This document shows, one piece after another, positions 49,854 through 58,779 of a DNA stretch of 64,000 nt. Within the stretch, counting starts at the first letter, position 1. The number at the start of each line of letters is the position of its first letter. The notes below the pieces were generated by a model, which searched no databases, was not told where the DNA came from, and saw only the letters and a program-made list of their open reading frames with translations. The position numbers and the translations under genes were made by a program. This DNA comes from BNXB01 sp031556375 (GTDB lineage Bacteria; Bacteroidota; Bacteroidia; Bacteroidales; Azobacteroidaceae): positions 31,052 to 95,051 of the forward strand of contig JAVBTA010000006.1 of the NCBI GenBank assembly GCA_031556375.1, given 5' to 3'.

Positions 49854-51227
49854 TCATTTCATTTCATTGTATAATAAATCCAATCCTTTTCTTACAATAC
49901 TTTGGAGCTCGATTTTCGATGTATCGACGAACTCACATAAAGCAAAATCTTCGGGGATTACTTCGTAAATTCCCAGATTTTCCATTTTATCAATATCGAA
50001 TGCGATGATTGCTTTCAAAAGAAATTCCGGTAATATATCCATCGGAAAAACCTTATCGTATTCGTTCGACATGATCATTGCCCTTTTTCCTCCTTTGATA
50101 CGGGCATCCAATACATATTCACGTTTTATCAGTTTATTGATAATTTTAGAAGGAAAAGTGCAACTATTGGAAAATTTATTGAAACCAACACTTGCCCAAC
50201 CGAAAAACTCACTGGTTTCAGTTCCTTCCGGAATAACAGTCACCTGATTATCAAAAGCATGTAAATACCTCTCATTGTCTATTTCAGTCGTTTCAGTACC
50301 TGTGAGTACATTTCCGCTGATGTAGCGTAAGATTTTATTTTCGGAAGTATTGTTTTCAATTAATTTCTTAATGGAAGCTCCCGGAAGCATTTGATAATAG
50401 CCGGTTTTTTTTACTTCTGAGCCGCCCAAAGCTACCAGACGTGTAAAATCGGCAATTCCGTTGTTAAATAATCTTCCGATAAATAAAATATCAGCAGGGT
50501 TGATTGTCCAAACGATCTCGCCTTTGTTAATCGGTTTGATATGATTTATTTGTACCCCGACATTACCAACCGGATGAGGCCCTTCGAAGTGAATTTTTTC
50601 TACGTTTTTAGCGTCTTTCAAAGCCGGAGTAGTACAGTCGGGACGTAATCCCAGGTAAACTTTACCGGAAGTCAGTTTTGCCAACACATCCAACCCGGTT
50701 TGAAAATCTGTTTCCTGACCTTTTAGAATCAAATCTAAGGAAGGAGCTAATGGAGCAGAATAGATTCCTGAAACAAAAATATCCCGTGGGGTATCGCTAG
50801 GATTTGCTCCGTATCCATAAGGGCGTTGCCTGATAAAAGGGAAAATACCGGAGTCACAGAGTTGTTGTTTGATAAGCTCTACTGCTAACCCGTTTATATT
50901 TTTTCTGCCGAAATCGTGATATTTGATCTCTTGATCGGCAGAAACTACAATATTGAGTAACTTTCGTTTTTCACCCCGGTTTACATCAATAATTTCACCA
51001 CTTACCGGAGATACAATTTTAATATCAGGATTATTTTTGTCGTATAAAACCGGAGTCCCGGCAGATACGATATCTCCTTGTTTTACGGCAACTTTTGGTG
51101 AAAATCCCGGAAAATCATCAGGAAAGATGACATAATGATATGATTTGGCGGATTCAAGTGTCATTCCCTCGGGTTTTCCCGTCAATTTGATATCCAAGCC
51201 TTTTGTAATTTTTATTACCTGAACCAT
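49854..51227 (-). CDS. nqrA: Na+-NQR subunit A
   Basis: A 457-residue cytoplasmic subunit, the first gene of the nqrABCDEF operon. It starts M-V-Q-V-I-K-I-T-K-G-L-D-I-K-L-T-G-K-P, and has biotinyl/lipoyl-like folds around 37-90 (V-A-V-K-Q-G-D-I-V-S-A-G near 46-57) and a Rnf/Nqr A core with G-P-H-P-V-G-N-V-G-V. It binds quinone in some homologues. A TATCTTTG box at 51259-51266 on the minus strand is the likely promoter. Confidence 0.96.
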   Translation of the reverse strand: MVQVIKITKGLDIKLTGKPEGMTLESAKSYHYVIFPDDFPGFSPKVAVKQGDIVSAGTPVLYDKNNPDIKIVSPVSGEIIDVNRGEKRKLLNIVVSADQEIKYHDFGRKNINGLAVELIKQQLCDSGIFPFIRQRPYGYGANPSDTPRDIFVSGIYSAPLAPSLDLILKGQETDFQTGLDVLAKLTSGKVYLGLRPDCTTPALKDAKNVEKIHFEGPHPVGNVGVQINHIKPINKGEIVWTINPADILFIGRLFNNGIADFTRLVALGGSEVKKTGYYQMLPGASIKKLIENNTSENKILRYISGNVLTGTETTEIDNERYLHAFDNQVTVIPEGTETSEFFGWASVGFNKFSNSCTFPSKIINKLIKREYVLDARIKGGKRAMIMSNEYDKVFPMDILPEFLLKAIIAFDIDKMENLGIYEVIPEDFALCEFVDTSKIELQSIVRKGLDLLYNEMK

Positions 51228-51258
51228 GGAAAAAAAATAATTTGTTCTAAAGCAGATG

Positions 51259-51266
51259 CAAAGATA
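51259..51266 (-). promoter_or_regulatory. -7 box of the nqr operon
   Basis: TATCTTTG on the minus strand, 31 bp before the nqrA start. The -33 part is weak. The divergent sigma-factor gene starts 77 bp away, so the region is shared. Confidence 0.55.
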
Positions 51267-51343
51267 GTGAAAGTTCTAAAAAAATGTCTCACTTTGTGCA
51301 ACGTTTCGTATCTTCACACATTTATTAGGTGCCACATGATAAT

Positions 51344-51895
51344 ATGAGCGAAACAGAACTAATAAATAAGTGCAAGTCGGGCGATAATGTTGCACGGAAA
51401 AAACTTTATGAAACCTACTCACGGCAGATGATGGCTATCTGTTATCGCTATACGGGCGATAAAGAAACATCCGAGGATATTCTGCATGATGGATTCATTA
51501 AGGTTTTTGTGTCTATTTGTTCATTTGATTACAGGGGCGAAGGTTCTTTGAAAGCTTGGATTAGCCGGATATTTGTCAATGCATCGTTGGAGTATCTGAG
51601 GAAGAATGAATATACCAGGAACAGTTCTCCCATTGAAGAGTGGAGGGAAACGGATACTGATGTGGAGGAGGAAGATATGGAACGAATTCCGGATGAGGTT
51701 TTGATGGAATTTATATCTCAACTTCCGGAAGGATACCGTGCCGTATTCAATATGTACACTTTCGAAGATATGTCACACAAAGAAATCGGGAACGTATTAG
51801 GTATCAATGAAGCCTCTTCTCGTTCTCAACTCTCACGGGCAAAAGCAATACTGGTGAAAAAAGTTCAGGAATACATAAAGAAACATGAAGGATAA
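51344..51895 (+). CDS. ECF-type RNA polymerase sigma factor
   Basis: A 183-residue sigma-70 family ECF protein. Region 2 spans about residues 15-80 (A-R-K-K-L-Y-E-T-Y-S-R-Q-M, D-I-L-H-D-G-F-I-K-V-F), and region 4 about 120-175 (L-P-E-G-Y-R-A-V-F-N-M-Y, then S-H-K-E-I-G-N-V-L-G-I-N-E-A-S-S). The ATG at 51344 (M-S-E-T-E-L-I-N-K-C) is preferred over an in-frame GTG at 51329 because it begins at the usual distance from region 2. The gene overlaps the next one by 11 bp, so sigma and its probable regulator are translationally coupled. Confidence 0.9.
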   Translation: MSETELINKCKSGDNVARKKLYETYSRQMMAICYRYTGDKETSEDILHDGFIKVFVSICSFDYRGEGSLKAWISRIFVNASLEYLRKNEYTRNSSPIEEWRETDTDVEEEDMERIPDEVLMEFISQLPEGYRAVFNMYTFEDMSHKEIGNVLGINEASSRSQLSRAKAILVKKVQEYIKKHEG

Positions 51896-53165
51896 AAACG
51901 ACATATTAAGCAAACGGATTCGTGAGCGGTTGAAAGATTTCGAGCAACCGGTACCGGATCATATATGGTCTGCTATTGAGGAAGATTTGGTTCCTACAGT
52001 AGGCATCTCCAGGACAAAAGTTCTGTGGAGGAGGCTTGCTATTGCCGCATCTTTCCTTTTGATCCTGTCTGTCGGTACATTATTTTTCCTCAACCGTAAT
52101 GATGAGGAACCGAAGATTGTAGAGAATAAAATCGAAAAACAAATTAGTAAATCGACTCAGTCTCTTTTGGCAGAACAGAATAGGCAAGAAGAGCAGCCTC
52201 AGGAAATAGTTGAAACGAAAACAATTACGAAATCGAGTCATCGGAATTCGCCTTTGGCGGAGCATGTGCAAAAGGCAGAGATATCAACAACAAAATCCGA
52301 AGAAGTAAGCCGTAAAACTGAACTACAAAAAACGTCTGAGATAGCTGAAAACAAATCAGAAAAGGAGAAGGACCAACCTGTAAAGCAAGATAAAAAAATG
52401 TCTTCCTTTTATGAAGATGCAATGGCAGACAACAATTTATTAAATAATCTTTCAGGGAGAAAGAAGAAATATGGAGGAGTTTCATATGCTCTTGCTGTTG
52501 GTAACTCCGGCAACTTTGGAAGAGAAAGCAATGTTCCTTACCATGTAAATGAAGGGATGATGTTTTCTCCAAGTTCGGCAAATGACCCGATCTACACCAA
52601 TTCAGGTGGGAATGTGGATTTTACGAAACGATACAATGTTTTCACTGCTAAAAATGATGAAACTACTCCGGCTGAATATAATTACGCCCTGCCGATTTCT
52701 GTTGGATTTACTGTACGAAAACATTTTTCTAAAGTGTTTGCATTGGAAACCGGATTAGTATATACCTACCTTGCTTCTGAAGGAAAAGTGGTATCCAATG
52801 TTCCGATTACAAATAATATCAGTTTGAATTATCTTGGGATTCCTGTAAAAGCGGTTTATTCTTTTTACGACAGTAAACGCCTTTCTGTTTATGCTTCAGC
52901 CGGAGGAATGGTGGAGAAATCAGTTTATGGTAAATTCCAATCGACAGTTGATTATAAGACAAAATCGAAAGATTTGAATGTAAAAGAATTGCAATTCTCT
53001 GTTGCCGGATCAGTTGGGATTAATTTTCAATTAGTAGGCCGTTTAGGCTTGTTCATTGAACCCGGAGTTGCCTATTATTTCGATGACGGAAGCAAAATAG
53101 AGACCATTAGAAAAGATCAACCGTTTAATTTTAGTCTACAAGGGGGATTGAGATTAACTTATTGA
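51885..53165 (+). CDS. Anti-sigma-like membrane protein with C-terminal beta-barrel
   Basis: A 426-residue protein. Residues 1-48 form a cytoplasmic helical segment (I-R-E-R-L-K-D-F-E-Q-P-V-P-D-H-I-W-S-A-I) like the sigma-binding part of Bacteroidota anti-sigma proteins. One helix follows at about 51-70 (A-I-A-A-S-F-L-L-I-L-S-V-G-T-L-F-F-L). A long charged Lys/Glu/Thr/Ser linker (about 75-185) leads to a beta-rich C-terminal domain (about 190-426) resembling an outer-membrane barrel, ending in Y. If both predictions hold, it would cross the periplasm from inner to outer membrane. It overlaps the sigma gene by 11 bp. Confidence 0.82.
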   Translation: MKDKNDILSKRIRERLKDFEQPVPDHIWSAIEEDLVPTVGISRTKVLWRRLAIAASFLLILSVGTLFFLNRNDEEPKIVENKIEKQISKSTQSLLAEQNRQEEQPQEIVETKTITKSSHRNSPLAEHVQKAEISTTKSEEVSRKTELQKTSEIAENKSEKEKDQPVKQDKKMSSFYEDAMADNNLLNNLSGRKKKYGGVSYALAVGNSGNFGRESNVPYHVNEGMMFSPSSANDPIYTNSGGNVDFTKRYNVFTAKNDETTPAEYNYALPISVGFTVRKHFSKVFALETGLVYTYLASEGKVVSNVPITNNISLNYLGIPVKAVYSFYDSKRLSVYASAGGMVEKSVYGKFQSTVDYKTKSKDLNVKELQFSVAGSVGINFQLVGRLGLFIEPGVAYYFDDGSKIETIRKDQPFNFSLQGGLRLTY

Positions 53166-55439
53166 TCAAAAAATGATCTTTATTGCCGAGTTCCTGTTAT
53201 TTGAAACCACTTTTACGATGCCGATTGTTCCTTTTTGAGGAGCACTCACACTGAAAGATTGAGATCCTGCAAATGCAAATGTTCTAATTGATTGTCCCGT
53301 AGTGGTATAAATAGTCGCGGTTCCGGTTTCTCCGGCTTCTGCATGAATATATAGGATCTTACTTTGTCGGTCGTAAGTAGCGATATTGGGTTTTGGAAGA
53401 GTTTCTTCTTCAGTTTTATTTCCCTGAATGATAACCGGTTGAATTGCAAGTGATGTTGTTATCGATTGTCCCGGATATTTGTCGGCAGCAAACCATTCTC
53501 CTGAAATTTTTTTTACCCAGGCCGAATTTTTCTTTTTTGAGCCGAATGCTGTATTATAAACCGAAAAATTGAAGGATGAAGGATAACTGATTTCATACGA
53601 CACATAAAAATTGCCACTAACTTTATGGTTACCAGGGAAAAATACAAAATTTTCGGATCCTTTTCCTCCACTCAAAGTGACCGAATTATTCTCAAATCCT
53701 TTTTTTGAAGTATTATATGTTACATAAGTCGGATTAAATAATACGCTGACCACTGGAATTTCAGGACCATTTTCTCCGGTGTAAATATTTATTTTTATTG
53801 GGGATACAGTCCCGCTAAAATTTGAAATAGGGGGGAGCATAAGGAATGTGCCGACCAGTTCCGCTTCCGACTCGACATTGAAAGCCTCGGCAAACTCATT
53901 TGTTTCCTGCAATGAGTTATGGCCAAAAAGAAATCCGGATCCACGTGCACCCAGAGATGTTGCCGTTAAAGTATCAGGAATACTCGCATTATAATCAGCA
54001 TTACTTAGCCTTACCATAGGATAATCTTTAAAAGGATCCAGTCCCGGCAACTGTGTAGTACCCTCAGATCCCGGATCGAGCCAATGTTTCAGATTAACAG
54101 AGTCCTGAACACCATATTCCCAACTTTTACATAAAGCAAAGAAGTAGTCGGATCCGCTGCCACTATTTTTTCCGGAACAGATAGAATTTCCTCCGGAGAG
54201 TCCACCGATTAATAGTCCGGAAGCGTCAAATAACGGAGAACCGGATGACCCTCCATCGGTAGCTCCGTTGGTCCACGAAACTTTCCAATGCGACAGGGCA
54301 TCAAAATAAATAAAAGGGGATGTTACCAACGACAAATTTCCGTTAATAAAACCGGCCTTTTTTAATGTTTTATTAGGGTGGTGAAGGTTTGTGTGAGGAT
54401 TCGATCCACCGTCCTGTTCAATATTCCATCCGGAATAATACGGATTATAATAATCAGGCGGAGTTTCATTCAATCGTAACAGAGCCACATCTTTTTTCTC
54501 AACTATTGCCAATGCTGTAGACCCGGCTATTGTCTGACTTTCTACTCCTCTCATCTCCGAATTGCAAATACTTCTTTGATAATTGAAAAAAGTAACGATT
54601 GTTCCTGATTTTTCCAGGTAATAGTCCATATTCCGTTCAATGGCAGGATCTGAGTTGAGGCAATGTACCGCTGTTATCAGGTATGGAGTTCCATCATTTT
54701 TCGTGTTGTTGACAAGTGTTCCTGTGCAACCGGATGCCCCATTGATAATTAATAGAACAGTAGACCGGATATTTTCGTTATTAATAGAATTGCTGCATAA
54801 AGCATCGGGCATACACGGATAGGTCGTAACCTGGTCGATTTCAGGTTCTACGGATCTTAGAAAGATATTCAGGTAATCATGATTTACTTCGGTAATCCTC
54901 AATTTGCCTGGAAATGAAGCATTTGCCGGTTCCGAATACTCAATAATAATTTCATCTCCTTCAACTGGCTGAGTTGGAAGGATATTATTCCCTGTAAGAT
55001 TATTTTCCCGGGTAAAAGATCCGATTACATGAGTCCGGTTAGAATTGTATAAAAATAATTTTCCTCCTTCCGGAATATTGAATTCACCGAACAAAACATT
55101 GATAGAATACGCTCCTTCAGACCGGATTCCAACTTGCCAGACTTTAGTTCCATCGTCCAGTTGATAATTAAGTCCGCTAACACCCCGTTCAATATTTGTA
55201 ATGAACTTATTTGCAAATCGAAAGCCTCCACGAAGATCCTGTTCGTTCATCCGGTCTTCCTCACGCAGTTTATCGACATTGAACGATGGCATTTCCACAA
55301 AAAGACCGTCACTGGAATTTTTTAATAATGACGTTTTAAGTTGAGGAGTTGGAAACAGGGGCTGTCCTCCATGACTGATCTGTCCGTACGAAACGAAAGC
55401 AAAAAAGCAACAAACAATTAACAGTAAATATTGTTTCAT
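53166..55439 (-). CDS. Secreted trypsin-like protease with probable type IX secretion tail
   Basis: A 757-residue exported protease of the lysyl-endopeptidase type. Signal peptide 1-19. The catalytic triad is visible: His259 in I-T-A-V-H-C, Asp317 in K-K-D-V-A-L-L, and Ser399 in G-S-S-G-S-P (the chymotrypsin G-D-S-G-G-P equivalent). Middle beta domains follow. The last 70 residues (A-T-Y-D-R-Q-S-K-I-L-Y-I to G-I-V-K-V-V-S-N-N-R-N-S-A-I-K-I-I-F) look like a type A T9SS C-terminal sorting domain, with K-G-T-I-G-I-V-K-V resembling the P-x-G-x-Y-I-V-K-V motif. It converges on the barrel-protein gene with stops 1 bp apart, and its promoter overlaps that of hflX. Confidence 0.85.
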   Translation of the reverse strand: MKQYLLLIVCCFFAFVSYGQISHGGQPLFPTPQLKTSLLKNSSDGLFVEMPSFNVDKLREEDRMNEQDLRGGFRFANKFITNIERGVSGLNYQLDDGTKVWQVGIRSEGAYSINVLFGEFNIPEGGKLFLYNSNRTHVIGSFTRENNLTGNNILPTQPVEGDEIIIEYSEPANASFPGKLRITEVNHDYLNIFLRSVEPEIDQVTTYPCMPDALCSNSINNENIRSTVLLIINGASGCTGTLVNNTKNDGTPYLITAVHCLNSDPAIERNMDYYLEKSGTIVTFFNYQRSICNSEMRGVESQTIAGSTALAIVEKKDVALLRLNETPPDYYNPYYSGWNIEQDGGSNPHTNLHHPNKTLKKAGFINGNLSLVTSPFIYFDALSHWKVSWTNGATDGGSSGSPLFDASGLLIGGLSGGNSICSGKNSGSGSDYFFALCKSWEYGVQDSVNLKHWLDPGSEGTTQLPGLDPFKDYPMVRLSNADYNASIPDTLTATSLGARGSGFLFGHNSLQETNEFAEAFNVESEAELVGTFLMLPPISNFSGTVSPIKINIYTGENGPEIPVVSVLFNPTYVTYNTSKKGFENNSVTLSGGKGSENFVFFPGNHKVSGNFYVSYEISYPSSFNFSVYNTAFGSKKKNSAWVKKISGEWFAADKYPGQSITTSLAIQPVIIQGNKTEEETLPKPNIATYDRQSKILYIHAEAGETGTATIYTTTGQSIRTFAFAGSQSFSVSAPQKGTIGIVKVVSNNRNSAIKIIF

Positions 55440-55459
55440 AAAAGGCGTATACAGAAATA

Positions 55460-55496
55460 CAAAGATAGGTTTTATTCTTAAATATATTTACCTTTG
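55460..55496. promoter_or_regulatory. Divergent -7 boxes of the protease and hflX
   Basis: Minus-strand TATCTTTG at 55460-55467 (protease, 21 bp before its ATG) and plus-strand TACCTTTG at 55489-55496 (hflX, 26 bp before its ATG). Neither has a strong -33. Confidence 0.6.
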
Positions 55497-55522
55497 TAGT
55501 TCTAAAAATGTAAAATAGATAG

Positions 55523-56770
55523 ATGAAAGAATTCATTATAACAGATACTCCTACTGAAAACGCGGTCTTGGTAGGATTGATTACTCCGGATCAAAGTGAA
55601 GCCGGAATTACCGAATATCTCGATGAATTGGACTTTTTAGCCGAAACAGCAGGGATTAATGCCGGCAAACGTTTTACTCAGCGTCTTGATACCTCCCATC
55701 CTGTAACATTTGTCGGTTCGGGAAAATTGCAGGAGATCAAGGACTACGTAGAAGATGAAGACAACGAGATCAGTTTGGTAATCTTTGACGATGAATTGAG
55801 TCCCAAACAGTTACGAAATATTGAGGCTGCGTTGAAAGTCCGGATTATGGACCGTACCAGCCTGATCCTGGATATTTTTGCATCCAGGGCACAGACTGCC
55901 CATGCTAAAACTCAGGTCGAATTGGCTCAATATAATTATATGTTGCCACGACTGAAGCGTCTTTGGACACACCTTGAACGGCAAAGCGGAGGTGGTAGTA
56001 GTGGCTTCCGAATGCGTGGGCCAGGGGAAACCCAGTTGGAAACCGACCGCCGGATTATCCTTAATAAAATATCCAAATTAAAAGAAGATCTGAAAGAAGT
56101 TGATAAACAGAAAGCCAATCAACGCAAAAATCGCGGGAAAATGGTTCGTGTAGCTCTTGTTGGCTATACCAATGTCGGAAAATCAACATTGATGAACCTA
56201 CTGAGTAAATCAGAGGTGTTTGCGGAAAACAAATTATTTGCAACTCTCGATACTACCGTACGGAAGGTTACTGTTGATAACCTGGCTTTTTTGCTGACTG
56301 ATACGGTCGGGTTTATTCGAAAACTTCCTACGGAGTTAATAGAATCATTTAAGTCGACACTGGATGAAGTGCGTGAGGCTGATCTATTGGTGCATGTGGT
56401 TGATATTTCGCATCCGGCTTTTGAAGATCAGATAGAGGCTGTTAATAGTACGCTTAATGATATTGCCAAGGAAGAAAAACCAATGATTATCGTATTTAAT
56501 AAAATAGATGCGTTTTCTCATATAGAAAAAGATGCCGATGATCTGACTCCTACATCGAAAGAAAATACTTCGTTGAAGGAATTGGAACAAACCTGGATGG
56601 CTAAATTACATGAAAATTGTGTTTTCATCTCGGCAAAAGATAAAGACAATATAGAAAATTTGAAGTCTATTTTGTACCAGCGTGTAAAAGAAATCCATGT
56701 ACAACGATTTCCGTACAATGATTTTTTGTTCCAGAATTACGAAGAACTTCAGGATGAATCAGAAAACTGA
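55523..56770 (+). CDS. hflX: HflX GTPase
   Basis: A 415-residue ribosome-associated GTPase that rescues stalled or heat-damaged ribosomes and splits 70S. The HflX N-terminal domain (A-Q-T-A-H-A-K-T-Q-V-E-L-A-Q near residues 118-131, G-P-G-E-T-Q-L-E near 170-177) precedes the GTPase core: G1 G-Y-T-N-V-G-K-S-T near 213-221, G3 D-T-V-G-F-I near 257-262, G4 N-K-I-D near 325-328. It begins a plus-strand run followed 3 bp later by the DUF4954 gene. Confidence 0.95.
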   Translation: MKEFIITDTPTENAVLVGLITPDQSEAGITEYLDELDFLAETAGINAGKRFTQRLDTSHPVTFVGSGKLQEIKDYVEDEDNEISLVIFDDELSPKQLRNIEAALKVRIMDRTSLILDIFASRAQTAHAKTQVELAQYNYMLPRLKRLWTHLERQSGGGSSGFRMRGPGETQLETDRRIILNKISKLKEDLKEVDKQKANQRKNRGKMVRVALVGYTNVGKSTLMNLLSKSEVFAENKLFATLDTTVRKVTVDNLAFLLTDTVGFIRKLPTELIESFKSTLDEVREADLLVHVVDISHPAFEDQIEAVNSTLNDIAKEEKPMIIVFNKIDAFSHIEKDADDLTPTSKENTSLKELEQTWMAKLHENCVFISAKDKDNIENLKSILYQRVKEIHVQRFPYNDFLFQNYEELQDESEN

Positions 56771-56773
56771 AAA

Positions 56774-58762
56774 ATGGCATATCGTAAACTGACATTAGAA
56801 GAGGTCGGGATTCTGAAAAATCAGAATTGTTCCGCGGAAAACTGGGATAATATCCTGGTTGCCACGAATTTTCAAACCAATAACCTTTCTTATGTCCATT
56901 TTTCTGGAAATGTCAAATTAGGGGTGTTTGAGAAAACATTTACTCTGCCCGGAGGACTGAAAAAACATTCCGGATTGAATCATGTAAGTCTTCATAATTG
57001 CGAGATAGGAGATAATGTACTGATAGAAAATGTCCAGAATTACATTGCCAATTATATTATTGACGAAGATTGTTTCATCCAGAATCTGGATGCAATGTAT
57101 GTGGAAGGAATTGCCACATTCGGGAATGGAGTGGAAGTTGCTGTTCTTAATGAAACCGGAGGACGCGAAGTTATCATAAATGATAAACTCTCGGCTCATT
57201 TCGCATATATTCTTGCTTTATATCGCCATCGTCCCGTGCTTATTCAAAAAATGCAGGAACTGGTTCGTTTCTATACTCAGAAACATGCTTCGGATACAGG
57301 AACTATCGGAAAAAGGGTAAAAATAATCAATGCTGGACTTATACGAAATATAAAAATTGGTGATGATGCCCTGATTGAAGGAGCCTGCAGACTTGAAAAC
57401 GGGAGCATAAACAGTAATGAATATGACCCTGTACATATTGGTTATGGCGTTATTGCAGAGGATTTTATCCTGAGTTCCGGATCTCATGTAGAAGATGGAA
57501 CAATGCTTACCCGTTGTTTTGTCGGACAAGCCTGTCACCTTGGGCATACTTACTCAGCCAGCGATTCACTGTTTTTCAGTAACTGTCAGGGTGAAAATGG
57601 TGAAGCTTGTGCTGTTTTTGCAGGTCCGTATACAGTAACTCACCATAAGTCAACTCTTTTGATTGCAGGAATGTTCTCTTTTATGAATGCCGGATCCGGT
57701 TCCAACCAAAGCAATCACATGTATAAATTGGGACCAATACATCAGGGAATTATTGAACGGGGAGGTAAGACAACCAGTGATTCTTATATCCTTTGGCCTG
57801 CAAAAATAGGTGCGTTTTCTCTGATTATGGGACGGCACTATCGTAATTCGGATACTTCAAATATGCCGTTTTCGTATCTGATAGAGGTAAGCGATGAAAC
57901 AGTTCTGGTCCCGGGTGTCAATCTGCGCAGCGTCGGAACGATAAGAGATGCTCAAAAGTTTCCTAAACGTGATAAGCGAAAAGATCCTAACAAACTGGAT
58001 CAGATCAATTTCAACTTGCTGAGTCCGTATACCGTTCAAAAAATGTTCAGGGCAGTAGAAATCCTGAAAAATCTGCAGCAAACTAGTGGTGAGACCTCAG
58101 ATACATACAGTTACCAAAGTTGTAAGATCAAAAATTCAGCATTGAAAAACGGATTGGAACTTTATGATATTGCAATCAATAAATTCCTTGGAAATTCTAT
58201 TATTTCACGTTTGTCCAAATGTGACTTCAGTTCTAAAGAGGAGATGAGAAAATGCTTGAAACCGGATACAGATACAGGTGTCGGTGAATGGAGTGATATC
58301 GCCGGCCTACTGGCTCCGAAATCAGAAATCGACTCTTTACTGGATAAAATAGAGTCTGGAGAGATTTCTACTCTCAAAGAGATTAATGCCGTTTTTCATC
58401 AACTACACCAGGACTACTATTCTCTGGAATGGACCTGGGCATGGGGAAAGATACAGGAATATTATGGACTGAATCCGGAAACGATTGATCCGCAAGATAT
58501 TATACACATCGTCGAAGAATGGAAGGACGCTGTTGTGAAATTAGACCGGATTTTATATGAAGATGCTAAGAAAGAGTTCTCTCTGAGTTCCCAGACTGGT
58601 TTTGGTGCTGATGGAAACAATAAAGAACAAGCACTTGATTTCGAGCAGGTTCGAGGTGCTTTTGAGAAAAACACTTTTGTACAATCCATTCAGGAGCATA
58701 TTGAGAAAAAAACATCCCTGGGGGGAAAAATGATAGAAAAACTAATTCTTATAAATAAATAA
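56774..58762 (+). CDS. DUF4954 protein (left-handed beta-helix type)
   Basis: A 662-residue cytoplasmic protein. The first 400 residues contain hexapeptide-like repeats (I-G-D-N-V-L-I-E-N-V, I-G-D-D-A-L-I-E-G-A, and G-Q-A-C-H-L-G-H-T-Y-S-A-S-D-S-L-F) as in sugar-nucleotidyl or acyltransferase beta-helices, followed by a helical C-terminal domain. The match is to DUF4954, a Bacteroidota family of unknown function, and the motif G-G-K-T-T-S-D-S-Y near 328-336 is typical. It lies 3 bp behind hflX and 17 bp before fumarase. A nucleotidyl-sugar or acyl-transfer activity is possible. Confidence 0.82.
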   Translation: MAYRKLTLEEVGILKNQNCSAENWDNILVATNFQTNNLSYVHFSGNVKLGVFEKTFTLPGGLKKHSGLNHVSLHNCEIGDNVLIENVQNYIANYIIDEDCFIQNLDAMYVEGIATFGNGVEVAVLNETGGREVIINDKLSAHFAYILALYRHRPVLIQKMQELVRFYTQKHASDTGTIGKRVKIINAGLIRNIKIGDDALIEGACRLENGSINSNEYDPVHIGYGVIAEDFILSSGSHVEDGTMLTRCFVGQACHLGHTYSASDSLFFSNCQGENGEACAVFAGPYTVTHHKSTLLIAGMFSFMNAGSGSNQSNHMYKLGPIHQGIIERGGKTTSDSYILWPAKIGAFSLIMGRHYRNSDTSNMPFSYLIEVSDETVLVPGVNLRSVGTIRDAQKFPKRDKRKDPNKLDQINFNLLSPYTVQKMFRAVEILKNLQQTSGETSDTYSYQSCKIKNSALKNGLELYDIAINKFLGNSIISRLSKCDFSSKEEMRKCLKPDTDTGVGEWSDIAGLLAPKSEIDSLLDKIESGEISTLKEINAVFHQLHQDYYSLEWTWAWGKIQEYYGLNPETIDPQDIIHIVEEWKDAVVKLDRILYEDAKKEFSLSSQTGFGADGNNKEQALDFEQVRGAFEKNTFVQSIQEHIEKKTSLGGKMIEKLILINK

Positions 58763-58779
58763 CTAAAAATATTGTTCGC

